From NCBI GenBank assembly GCA_029891345.1, contig CM057009.1, positions 294,997,966-295,061,965 of the forward strand: a DNA stretch of 64,000 bases, written 5' to 3'. Source of the DNA: Dryococelus australis. Taxonomy: Eukaryota > Arthropoda > Insecta > Phasmatodea > Phasmatidae. Below, piece by piece: positions 45,893-56,251 of this stretch. The notes below the pieces were generated by a model. The model searched no databases and was not told the origin of the DNA. It saw only the letters and a program-made list of their open reading frames with translations. Position numbers and translations under genes: made by a program. Position 1 is the first letter of the stretch; each line of letters starts with the position of its first letter.

Positions 45893-46965
45893 TGTTTTAT
45901 GCCTATGACAATCCCATCCTCCTCTAGACCGTTTACCCTCTGCACGCCATCTCCACAGCACAGCACGGATCTGCGCTCTATGCGCGTAAATCATAATGCA
46001 GTGGTGCATCCATGCGACACATGGAAAGTGTAGCGAGGTGTGACCAGTGTAGTGCATGGCCAGCATGGCCCAGTGCGATGCATCATGCATAATACAAATG
46101 TGTGTAAATAGAACACCCACACATAAAATAGCTGCAGCTGATGCCACAGAGACCCTAATGAAGGGAATTAAAATACATCCCTATATAGTTCATATTCAGT
46201 ATTATTGTTTTCATTACAGTGTTAATTTTTTCAAGGGTCATGTTTTCATATCATGTGTTTCACCTACACTTCATTTCACATTAGTGCAACATGTTTGTCC
46301 TCATTTTTAATAATCTGAAGTACTATTATTATGTGTTAAAGTTGCAAGGGCAGTATGTTTATGTAAATCTATGTAAAAATGGGTCAGCAAATAGTTCCAC
46401 GTAATGCTCCTGCCCGCCAAGCTGGCCAGCATAACACGTCGGACTAGTTAGTCGTCGCAAGGTATCTCGAGGGGTCTCTCATGTGTGTTCGTGCTTCGCA
46501 TCGCCGCACTCCAGGCAGCCAGCACATTTTGTATCAATCATTTAGTTTTCAATAGTACTTAAATTCTCGGAACCTCGTTTCGTTTAGCCTCCCCGGAGAC
46601 ACCGCCCCTCACCTTCCCTAGTGTTTCCATCGCCTGGGGAAGCATAATTTTTCACATAATAAGTTCACGGCCTTCGCACCATTTTTTTTTTCAGTGACAC
46701 CTTGCCAATGGGCTGAACCCGAAAAATTCTGTAAGTTGCTTCCTAGAGGAGAGATGTAGCTATCGACGAGTAAAATCACGTTGAACTGAACTTCACGTAT
46801 TTTACTTCCATCTCGCCTATGGGCATTTAAGGGTGCAGGCCATCACTATTTCCCGTTAATAGTGCAAGTGTCTTTATTCAGTGTTCTGTGTTTCTTAAAG
46901 TGTTTCAATGTATCATTGCATGAGTATTTAATTAATTTGGGGTGTGTGGTCAGCCCAAATAGACT
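45893..46965 (+). repeat. Long direct repeat, copy 2 (LTR-like, about 1.07 kb)
   Basis: Starts TGTTTTATGCCTATGACAAT directly after a G-rich tract and follows copy 1 throughout, with many substitutions and small indels. Ends near GGTGTGTGGTCAGC. If copy 1 is a 5' LTR and this a 3' LTR, the pair bounds about 2 kb of gag-like sequence only. Downstream, gypsy RT begins within 100 bp, so it may instead be an LTR inserted into another gypsy element. Confidence 0.6.
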
Positions 46966-47045
46966 ACCATTTAATATACATCCTCGCCATCTATGGGCAT
47001 CACATGTGTGAACCACAATGACACTTATGAACTTCACAGCTGGTC

Positions 47046-47339
47046 TTCCTAGGTCAAATTGTGGACAAAGATGGTAACAGATCAAACCATGAACAACTGC
47101 GAGTGATAGAGGACTACAAGAGGCCATGCACCAGAAAACAGGTCCGGCAATTTTTTGGCCTGCTTAACTGATTGCACGAGTACATTTAAGATTTTGCAAC
47201 ATTAACTGCACATCTCACTGCACTCATGCCATCCAGCCACAAGTTCGAGGGAAATTCCAAAGCTGAGGACAGTTTCTTGGCCATTAAGAGCAGTTTCAGG
47301 GAGCGTAAGGCCCTAAGGTACCATGAGCCCAGTATACAT
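47046..47339 (+). pseudogene. Ty3/gypsy pol fragment 2a: end of RT (thumb/connection)
   Basis: Reading VFLGQIVDKDGNRSNHEQLR, IEDYKRPCTRKQVRQFFGLL, a stop in the NWLHEY position, then DFATLTAHLTALMPSSHKF and EDSFLAIKSSFRERKALRYH. This is the C-terminal part of a gypsy reverse transcriptase leading to RNase H. It breaks off at GCCCAGTATACAT (47327-47339), the same 13-mer at which RNase H resumes at 48956. Confidence 0.88.
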
Positions 47340-48955
47340 CTCTATGGCAATACATACATACATACAGTGTGGCTTCTCATCCATTGTACTCTTTCATATT
47401 TAAATGTGACGCTCTTTACTATAAGCAGCCTTACCGTCGCCACGGCCTCCCAATAGGTGGGGGAGAGGGATCATGCCCTCTCATCAGAGGCGTCTCAGAT
47501 TTTCACCTGCATTGGCCAGATCCAAAGCTCCAACCTGATATCCAAGAATAGCTGGTACGGCCCTACCATAAGGTTCTGAAACCCTCGCCCTCAGATACCA
47601 AATGTATGGTCTAGCCATGATTCTATCCATACCCCTAGTGCCTCTCCAGGGCACAACTGTAGCAGGTTGTCACTCATTGCCTGGTCCTTCAGCAAGAGAG
47701 GGGCTCAGCATATAGATCCATGTTATGTGCCTGCCTGCCAAGTCAGTCAGCGTGACACGTAGGACAAGTTAGTCATTGCAAGGTATCTCGAAGGGTCGGT
47801 AGTGTGTGTTCGTTATTCCCATATCCGCGCTCCAGGCAGACGGCATATTTTGTATCAATCACTTAGTTTTCAATAGTACTTAAATTCTCGGAACCTTGTA
47901 TCGTTTAGCCACCCAGAGACACTGCCCCTCACCTTCCCCAGTGTTTGCATCGCCTGGGGAAGCATAATTATTCATGTAATAAGTTCATGGCCTTCGCGCC
48001 ACTGCCCAGTCCTTCAGCATGACAGGGGCTCTCTCCAGACCTCCTGTTTGCGGAGTTAACCAATGCCAGTACGACTCCAACCAAAATAATTGGTCACTAG
48101 AGAGAAGCTCTGGTAGGGCTAACTGATCATCCTGTGCTCCCATTTATTTTCCATGGCCTTGGATTTTGGGTGACTTCCCACCCCCTCCCCCTCCCGGTGA
48201 GATTAGAGGGAGCTGAGAGGACCCCACCACTATTTCTTCAGGATTGAGGGATTAAACACCCAGATAAGCCTTTCACCCATTACAGGCCGGTTGCTCGCCT
48301 TATCCGGCTCTGCGAACAAACTTCTGACATATTGGGATCACTTACAATCGGCCTAGAGCACCTTACTTCTCCCTAGCTGGGAGAGTCTCCCAAATCGGGA
48401 TTAAGCATTCCCTCACTCTGAATTGGGAGATTATCAACACCAGATTCTGTACATCTTCCATGTTATCATAAATGCTTCCAGGTCGTTGCCATCGTTGCCA
48501 CACCATCCACTAGTAGTGTGCACAGTCGGAGGATATTTCACCTGGCCACTAACATTTACCATACCTCTGAATTTCTTCACAGTGAAATTTTGGCATTGTG
48601 CCCCAGCAGCCTGAATGCCAATAGGTCAAACATCCAGCCAAGTAATCGGGCCTAGGTACCAACTGTCGACCCAAGCCATCATGGCAGATACTCCTTCCAA
48701 GCCACGAGGAGACTGGTTACCATAGTGATACCGGCAGCAGACCCCAATTTGCGAAAGCAGGGGTAGAACGAGGAGCCTTGTGTCCCCATGAGTGGAGAGA
48801 GGCTATAAGTAATGCATCATCCACCCTTTATATGGTAACACGTGGCTTCAACTTTGCTTGGCTACTATAGCATGGTACTGCCACACCACCTCAAATGCCA
48901 AGGAACCTTCCTCCTAGGCTAATCTACCTCAGGGATAAATCCCGATAGATATTTC
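47340..48955. other. 1.6-kb segment interrupting gypsy fragment 2
   Basis: It lies between two copies of the 13-mer GCCCAGTATACAT. It contains an LTR-like partial copy (47722-48010) and otherwise GC-moderate, non-coding-looking sequence with C-rich tracts (CCACCCCCTCCCCCTCCC at 48180). No recognised domain. It may be a foreign insertion or the product of recombination between two related gypsy copies. Confidence 0.5.
47722..48010 (+). repeat. Partial copy 3 of the LTR-like direct repeat
   Basis: Corresponds to 43396-43665 of copy 1 (GCAAGGTATCTCGAAGGGTC, GTATCAATCACTTAGTTTTC, AGACACTGCCCCTCACCTTC, CGCCTGGGGAAGCATAATTA). It is flanked by an imperfect direct repeat of about 28 bp: CTGGTCCTTCAGCAAGAGAG near 47682 and CCAGTCCTTCAGCATGACAG near 48006. 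Confidence 0.8.
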
Positions 48956-50215
48956 GCCCAGTATACATGTATTTGTCCAGATGAATGCCATCTAACAAGG
49001 CGTAGGCACAATCCTATTCTAAATCGGCGACAGCGGCGAACTGCATATCATTGACTACAGTAGCGCCAATTTCGGGCCAACAGAAAAACAATATGATGTG
49101 AGCGATAGAGAGTTCCTTGCAATAGTATAAATATTAAAGTTGTACCATCCCTGTTTGGAGTTCTAGTCCTTCACACTTTGTCTCAATAACCATTATCTGG
49201 TCTGGTTGCACAGTATGTGTGAAGCACAGAGCTAACTGTCCTGCGGGATAATGCTACTGCAAGTGTAATATTTCAATATAGAGCTGTGCCAGGTACAGAA
49301 AACCAACTGGCCGATCTGCTGCCCAGATCGCTAGGTGCGGAAAACACTGTGTGTGACGAAGAAGAGAGGGAAGGGATGCTACCACATGCCCATTCGGAAT
49401 ATGCCGGTGAAACTGTCACACCAACCTGTGCTATCCTCATTGCATCAGATGTCAAGCTCGACGAGCTATGTGATGTTATAGTAAGGTCGCAAACAAATAA
49501 ACTGCATCCGCAGGTCAAGGTCACACACTGCAACCAGCAGATCAAAGACCAGTGGAACATACTCGACAATACACTAAAGACCAGGCTGCAGGGAGAAAAC
49601 ACCACCTGGAAAATCTACATTTCAGCCCCACAATGCGCAGACATACTCCACTTCATGGAAAACACAACATTTGCAGGTCACCCAGGTGAAAAGCAAATCA
49701 CACTTAACTTGTAATGTCAAGCCCATTGTCACGGCATATCATGCGACGTACCAGAGAACGTTCGAGAGTGCTTACCATGTAGCCACTTTAAGGCTCGATG
49801 CACTGATGGTCAACAACAACCCAGAACACATAATGAACCATTCGAGATGGTAGCCCTCCATCTCATGGGTCCGTACCCGAAGACATAGATGGGGAATATG
49901 TTTGTGGTGGTCGTCACTGACCTCTTCTCCAGGTGGACAGAGGAATACATGATGCCCAGCATATGTACCAGGAATATCGCCTGCATCCTGGAGAATGAGT
50001 TTTTCTCACTTCGGGGATATCCTCCAACATTACTGATGGAAAATGGGACAAAATTCTTTGGCATGTATTGGAGCGAATTATGCACGAAGTGGAGAGTTAT
50101 GCAAAGCAAGACTGCGATCTGCTATCCTCGAGCCAACCTCACGTAGCACAGAAATCAAGACCTCAAATTCCAGCTATTCATCCATGTGAGGAAGGACCAC
50201 ACACCCTAGGCTGAC
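48956..50215 (+). pseudogene. Ty3/gypsy pol fragment 2b: RNase H and integrase, catalytic residues lost
   Basis: RNase H remnants: GELHIIDYSSANFGPTEKQY, DREFLAI, then PGTENQLADLLPRS at about 49290-49335. Integrase follows in one good frame: the zinc finger starts FAGHPGEKQITLNL and ends ECLPCSHFKARC after a shift near 49710. Core: VALHLMGPYP, MFVVVVTDLFSRW, FSLRGYPPTLLMENGT and PRANLT-stop. All three catalytic positions are changed: first Asp to His (49859-49861), second Asp to Glu (50039-50041), Glu to a stop (TAG 50144-50146). The rest of the fold is well kept, so decay hit the active site. It ends at a join with fragment 3 at about 50215. Confidence 0.9.
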
Positions 50216-50234
50216 CAGTACACAAAAAATCAGT

Positions 50235-51966
50235 ACCTTTTGTATGGGGAGACAAACAGCAAAGGGCTTTTGATACCCCTATGAATGATATCATAAACTG
50301 CCCATTCTCGATGCCAGACTTTTCCAAGGAGTCTATTTTGCAAACTGATGCTTCCAGTGTGGCAGTGTGGCAGAAGTTCGATGGTATTCGGCAGCCCATT
50401 TCTTTCACGTCCCGGACTCTCACTCTTCAAGAGAGAAAGGCTTCCATTTACGAATTTAAATGTTCAAACATGGTTTTTGGCATAGATAAATTTAGGCAAT
50501 ATTTAGAAATGCCTAGTATCTCTTAGAAATGGCCAATCAGGTGTTGTCGTGGCTTTTGGCTGACCCTCGACAAATGGGCAAAATTGGATGCTGGGTCATC
50601 AGAATATCTTCTTTGTAATTTAGGGTGCAGCACATTAGAGGTTCACAAAACATAGTCACTGATGCTCTCTCAGGCATGTTTGAGGATCGCAAAGGAAGTA
50701 ATGACACTGTAGCTTTTCCAAATTGTAATGTTTTGATGGACGTCCCTTTAGCTTTTATTTGTATTAAAGAGCATCAAGTGAAGGATGAGCATCTGAAAGA
50801 AATTATTTCCAACCTGCAATCTGGTGCTGAAGAAAAGCCATATTTTTTGTCCAAAGGTCTTCTAAGTTGTAAAGCCAGAAATCATGTAAAATGTATAGCG
50901 CTGCCTACCCACCTCAAACCAATCATTTTTTATTATTTTTTACTCTGCACTCCTTGGAGCCCACCTTCGAATTAAGAAAACCATTCAAGCCATCAGGAAA
51001 CATTTTATCTGGAAAGGGACGGAAGCTGAGCTAACTGAACGTATGAAATTCTGTAAACTGAGTGCTTTAAATAAGGCTGCCCAAAACACTCACCTGGGAC
51101 TACTTCTATTAGATGTCACTGAAAAACCCATGCAGAAACTTTTCATAGATTTTGTTGGACCTTTCTCTCGAAGTAAATTTGGGAATATGTGATTAGCATG
51201 CATTAATGCCTTTTCCAAATTTGTGTGGCTTATTGCATTGTGAAAGGCTAGTGCAGCATCTACTATTCGGACTCTGCAAACCCAGGTTTTCCAAAATATT
51301 GGTGTTCCCACATCTATTGTGTCCGATAATGGCTCACAGTTCACTTCTTGAAATTTTCGTGAAATGTTGTTTTTTCCCTATGGCATTTGTCATATCACTC
51401 TGTCTTCCTACAACCCTTCACCTTCGCATGTGGAGCGTTTCAACCGAAACCTCTGTTATGCTCTTATAGCTTTTCATGTGATGGACCACTTGAGTTGGGA
51501 TAAGCATCTCCCTTGGATACAAATGGCCTTTAAATTTTGCCAGACATGAGCCTTATGGAACTAGTTCATTAAATTTAGTCTTCACCTATGTGCCTAACAA
51601 TCCTTTATCCAATTTGTGGAATTTGCAAGACTAATTACCGGAAAATCCGAAGGACATCCGTCAACTCTGGGCAGCGGCACTTTAGAATCTCAGGCGAGTT
51701 CATTACAGGAGTCGTCTTAAATATGATAAAATATAGTTCACAATCCGTTTTGTGTTGGGGATTTAGTTTTGTGTAAAGCCGACCACGTCAGCAGAGCTGT
51801 TTACAAGAGAATGACGAAACTTGCTTTCCATTGGACTGGTCCCTACCAGATCAAGCTTTTCCTGTCGCCTGTCGCAGTTGGTCTTGCTGACCCCAATTCT
51901 GGTAGATATGTAACTAGAGTATATATTTCACATTTAAAGAGGTTCCATTCTTCTGCTTCAAAATAG
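50235..51966 (+). pseudogene. Errantivirus-like pol fragment 3: RNase H, integrase with GPY/F domain
   Basis: RNase H begins PFVWGDKQQRAFDT and shows QTDASSVAV, then RQPISFTSRTLTLQERKASI and HIRGSQNIVTDALSGM. The integrase zinc finger retains HLKPI but its last Cys is Ser (FCKLS). The core keeps D (51148-51150), D (51325-51327) and E (51433-51435), with 36 codons from D to E, the D,D-35-E spacing, although stops (for example TGA near 51349) and shifts interrupt it. The C-terminal module holds CKADHVSRAVYKRM, WTGPYQIKLF (GPY/F motif) and VYISHLKRFHSS to a stop at about 51964. It encodes the enzymes that would integrate an LTR element. Broken, not functional. Together with env downstream it forms one errantivirus-like unit. 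Confidence 0.9.
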
Positions 51967-52300
51967 TTTTGTGGGTTCACTGCATGTCTAGGAGCTGCAG
52001 ACCCTAGCTGTAGGTTTCGTGTAAGTACGTTTAGTTTGCCTGGCTGGTCAGCCAAATATTTTGTTAACCGGGGATGTAACCCAACTCTCTCATCTTTTGT
52101 CTATGGAAGGTCCCACATCCATAGATCCAATTCTTGTTCCTTGACTTGGCTTTGAACATGGCCTGATCACGCACTGGTTCGAGACTCCTTGAGGTCATCT
52201 TTCTTGTACGATATATAAATGTGAAAAAAACTAGGCACTAATTTAAGGAAATTTTGAATATTAGGTAAAGTTTGATTTTGAATATTACATTTTGTTGATC

Positions 52301-52867
52301 CACTAGCTACCATAAAGTATTTGGGCATCTGCCCACAATGTTTACTCGGTGGTTGTCACCCATTACAATCTCGTAGGGCCATATCTTGCGGCTATAACAG
52401 CAGAACCCTGTCTGGCATGCTCTTTACAAGTGTTTGCAGAATATACACAGCGATTCGTCACCATTCCTCTTGCAACCATTCCATGAGTTGAGTAATGGAT
52501 TTTGGCCATGCCTGACGAGCCCTCGCCCGGTGATCCAATTTGTCCCAAAGATGTTCTATAGGGTTAAAGTCAAGGCTCTGGGTGGGCCAGTCCAATCGGC
52601 GAACATTGTTGTCGGCGTACCACTGAATAGTAGCTCTTGAAATCTGGCACATGGCATTGTCATCCTGGAATTAACTTGCGTGCATTCCATAAAAATGCCA
52701 GAATGTTGGTAGCATTTCATTATCCAGAATGTTAAAATAGGCCTCTGTGTTCGTGCTACTATGGACAAACACCAGCAGTTCTACGCCGAAGGCCATGAAA
52801 TAGAAGTCTACCTACATAGTGAATTAACTATCTTCATGGGTGCCCAAATACTTTTTGATTGATAGTG
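52301..52867 (-). mobile_element. Tc1-type transposon, internally deleted, nested between pol and env
   Basis: Inverted ends CACTAGCTACCATAAAGTAT (left) and CACTATCAATCAAAAAGTAT (right, inverted), both leading into TTGGGCA. TA follows the right end; the left flank is TC, probably a mutated TA. The minus strand carries the C-terminal third of a Tc1 transposase: FQDDNAMCQISRATIQWYAD with the second Asp, then LDFNPIEHLWDKLDHRARAR with the Glu, QLMEWLQEEW, and after a shift AVIAARYGPTRL. The N-terminal DNA-binding part and the first Asp are missing. Its place inside the errantivirus-like unit makes it younger than that unit's insertion. Confidence 0.9.
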
Positions 52868-52869
52868 TA

Positions 52870-53272
52870 CTATGTCGTAATGCCTTTTGTATTTTTTCTT
52901 GTGTGAATCTAAGCAATTGAACTAACCTTTCGTAACATAACTCTTCAGCATTGAATGGGATTTGAACACAATCATTTATGGGTGATAGTCTTTAATTTTT
53001 GTTGGGGGTTTCCACCCCTTGGTCGGGTCATTTGTGGGTCACGTAGATAATTTAGTTCATTCTAGGGAAATGTCTACTTGGATGATTTCACTTTGGGCTT
53101 GACGTGTTTGGTTATAGAGTTGTTCCCGTGTTGATGCATCATGGCCCTTGTCTGAATTGCTGTTCTGGCTGTGGATCACGTAGTTTGTGCTTTGGTCTTC
53201 GTCACCCCATTGGACTCTGCTGTCGTTTTCGAGAGAGAGGATGACAATCTTTTTTCTGACAACTAACATTCA
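52870..53272. other. Gap between Tc1 copy and env reading frame
   Basis: Probably the worn 5' part of env (or its leader); no stable reading frame on the plus strand. A 70-codon minus-strand frame here is opposite to env and is not supported. Confidence 0.4.
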
Positions 53273-54017
53273 GTGGTATTAAACATTGATCTGTTCTCTT
53301 TAGACAATGAGTGTAGCCAACTTCAGGAAATGATAGGTAGTATTGTACCTGTGCACAAGCAACAAATCAGTAACCCTGGTGATGATTCTTCTTTTGACCA
53401 GAAATTCGATTCTACAATTATTCAACTACAGGACAGTTTCGATGCATTCGAAATTGAAGTAGAAACTGTAACCTCATTGCTCCCTTCCAGTGTAAAAAGG
53501 GCATTAATTGGACTGGGAGGCAAGATTTTAAAGACTGTTTTCGGAACTTTCGATTATGATGATCTTACCCATTTTGAAACAATGATTGTACTCTTTAGAA
53601 TATAATCGAGATGGTATATCAAACAACCTTGCAAACCAAATAATTTTGTTCAAAAATCCAGACGATAGAGTTGTTAATAACACAGCTTACATTACGAAAG
53701 TGAGCCAATTGTATTTGGACCATTATAGTACCTTGTTTCACAACCTATCGTTGGCCCTACATGACACCCTGGATGGTATGATTGTTTTAAGTTACGAAGT
53801 AGATTTGAATGGAATGTTGCTTAGTGTAAGCGAAGCACTTACAAATGTTCGTTTGGAAATCTTTGACCTTCGCCATGCCATTCGAGACAGTGTTCATGGC
53901 AAACTTAGTAAAACCTTACTAAGTGTAAATTCCTTTTTGAACATTTTGAAACATGTAGAACAACTACATACTCTGTCCCTGTATATGCTAGCACCAGTTA
54001 CCCCTGAGAATCTCTAG
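53273..54017 (+). pseudogene. Errantivirus-type envelope (F-protein-like) gene, frameshifted
   Basis: Two adjoining frames (53273-53605 and 53586-54017) read as one envelope ectodomain split by a frameshift near 53590. The first frame holds a Lys-Arg pair followed by a Gly/Leu/Ile-rich segment (ALIGLGGKILKTVFG), the arrangement of a furin-type cleavage site and fusion peptide in baculovirus-F-like insect retroviral envelopes. A helical, Leu-rich region with Asp/His follows (LSYEVDLNGMLLSVSEALTN). Downstream sequence to about 55070 continues with many stops; a hydrophobic run ILLLGSIWCV at about 55005-55035 may be the membrane anchor. A working protein would mediate membrane fusion. This copy is broken by the shift and by stops. 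Family assignment rests on fusion-peptide context and position after integrase. Confidence 0.72.
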
Positions 54018-55073
54018 ATGTTTTATGGTCTGAGTAATGTCCATGCCGTTTTTTACCATTCTACTCTAAATGTGATTATAAATGTCCTTCTTGCCAACAA
54101 AGATAGCCTTTTTGAAAAGAATTGTGTGTTCCCTGTCACCTTACATTTCCGAAACTAAGCAAGTTCTTATTGTTCAATGTGCAAGATTACCTTATTGTAA
54201 ATCTTGACAGCAAACTGTTCTCAGCTGTTAACCATCAATCACCGAGCAACTGCAAAACCCACGGAATTACTCTGTGTCCTGAGGTTTTTCCTTTTTTTGA
54301 CTCCCACTTGGATAGTTGTGAATTTAATATATTTGTTGGAAGATCATTTTTTAAATTCTGTTATAAGTCGGTATTTAACTTGAAACTTTCCTTTATGCAC
54401 AAAACTAACACACAATGATGATTTGCCTCAAACTCCTCTGTAGAAGTCATTTTCCTTTGTAGGTCTGTTTCGGAAACATTTTCTCCCTTAACGTTATCTT
54501 TAGCAGGTTCAAGATTTATTACTAATGTGTCTCACTATGACAACACCAGTCCTTTCTTCAAAATCCTTTGGTTCAATCAACCCCACTCTTCACTACAACA
54601 TTTATTTGCCTATACTTCATGTCCCAAAACTTGTAGAGAAAAATCCCATGTCTTTCTTTCAATTTTCCCAATCTCACCATGAACGACTCCCCAGTAAAAG
54701 AATTTTATAACCTTATGGCCTCCAGTCCACAAGAACCAACTTCCACAATATGTTAAACCTCCTGCGTCTTCGCCCTTCACCACATTCGACGTACCCAATT
54801 TAAATTACCATTATCATTTCTAGTGCTACTGTGTTCCGTTGCTTATGTGTTACTGCATTTTGGTTGAAATCCAAAAATCTTGCAAAACCATCCCACCACC
54901 TCCAGCCCAACATGTCTTGGTGCCAAACGTTGTGTTATGGTTCCCTTAGCTGTCACAACTACATCCTCCCAAAGGTTTTTTTTTTTTTTTTTGCATTTTT
55001 GACAATTCTCCTTCTTGGTAGTATTTGGTGTGTAACAAGGTTCGGATGGTGCCTAGATCCCTTGGCCATGCTT
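54018..55073 (+). pseudogene. Decayed env 3' part
   Basis: Stop-ridden plus-strand sequence linking the env frames to the polypurine tract. Short open pieces in alternating frames (54122-54418, 54525-54710, 54831-55076) suggest multiple indels. A T tract lies at 54970-54991. Confidence 0.45.
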
Positions 55074-55980
55074 TAGGGGGGGGGGAGTGTGTGCTGCCTT
55101 GTGGTACATGCTATTGTGTTCTGTTCTTGTGATGGTTCGTGTTACCTTTCTGGGAATATTTTCTCACGGAAAAAACCTTTTTTTGGGTGAGGGTTTCCAA
55201 CATCTATTAATTTTATTTGTGTTGTATGGTAAATATTGGATCACTGTTAAGTACCATCGATTAACTTTCCCGGTGACTTAGTTCTTTCCTAGTACTTCTT
55301 TGTGTAACTTATGTAATTTAATGATAATAATGTTAAATCTATTATTAATTTTGGATTCTGGAATTTTACTAATTAGAAGCATAGTAATTTAGTGCTTCCA
55401 CAAATCTTGTTGTTGCTAAAGAAAGACTAAACTGTTTGTCAGTTATGATGTTCAAGAAAAGATACTATGTAAGAGTTTTAATATTTCATAATTAATTCGT
55501 GTTTTATTAGATATGGTGTCTGTGCACTATATTTTAAATATTTTTTTTAATAGACGAGCAAAAATTAAATTAAAGTGTTTTCCTTGATTAGATTGTTACA
55601 TTAATATTTGTCAAGTTGTGTAACCGTCATTTTGTTACTCAATATTAATTTCATGACACACAGCTTGTGTTTTAACCTGATTTATTTTGTTTTCTATGTA
55701 CAATCTAATATTTGCTTATTAAAGTATTGTTCATACTTATTTATGTGAGACAACTTGTAATTTTCATAATTATTTATTTTTAAAGAAATAGTGAAATAGC
55801 ACCTATCGATTAATCGTTTGTGTTGGTTATTCTCGGAATCTACTGTTGGTCACATCGATTTCCCCAGGCGTATTTTCCGGCAATCTCCAAGTACACAATA
55901 TGGCATAAACAGTTCTAAATTGTTCTTCTCTTCTGCAATCATCAGTCATTTAATGTAGATTCGGTTATTTCCCGCTAAAG
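55074..55980 (+). promoter_or_regulatory. Polypurine tract and probable 3' LTR of the errantivirus-like element
   Basis: TTTAGGGGGGGGGGAGTG at about 55071-55088 is a classic polypurine tract position, right after the env remnants, and is followed by TGTGTGCTGCCTTGTGGTAC, a plausible LTR start. A poly(A)-signal-like TATTAAAGTATTG lies near 55717. No second LTR copy is present in the window, so LTR extent cannot be fixed. Confidence 0.45.
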
Positions 55981-55994
55981 GTAAGTGTTTCTTG

Positions 55995-56018
55995 TTTTTT
56001 TTTTTTTTTTTTTTTTTT
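55995..56018. repeat. Poly-T tract (24 T)
   Basis: Lies between a strong splice-donor-like AAAG/GTAAGT at 55977-55986 and an acceptor-like TTTTGCGTGCAG ending at 56094, so it would be intronic if that intron is real. Confidence 0.9.
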
Positions 56019-56094
56019 GCTACACGATTCCACATATTTTTATGAGCGATGTCCAAGTTTTCATGTTTTATTTAACTGTTAATTTTGCGTGCAG

Positions 56095-56251
56095 GTGTAC
56101 CCCGATACAAGCAATGGCCATTCCTTCGTTGCCCGATCGTGATGTCCTGATACAGGCCTTCGGTACAGGACGTGGTCCTGATTACAGCATTGCATTATTG
56201 TGGAGCAGAGCACCCACGAAATGCCGTCATGGGCATCGTTTCCTCGACTGA
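56095..56251 (+). pseudogene. Possible degraded DEAD-box-helicase-like exon
   Basis: Directly after an acceptor-like TTTTGCGTGCAG, the frame reads TPIQAMAIPSLPDRDVLIQA, then FGTGRGPDYSIALL, and ends at a TGA. TPIQ...AIP...DVL.QA matches the Q motif and following strand of DEAD-box RNA helicases, and GTGRG sits where the Walker A GTGKT belongs, with the Lys changed to Arg and the Thr to Gly. The preceding sequence ends in a good donor (AAAG/GTAAGT at 55981), suggesting an upstream non-coding exon at about 55860-55980. Only about 45 residues are recognisable and no DEAD motif follows, so this is a retro- or exon fragment at best. A chance resemblance is possible. Confidence 0.35.

Noticed and set aside
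49273..49605. 110-codon minus-strand frame
   Set aside because: Antisense to clearly recognisable gypsy RNase H/integrase coding sequence.
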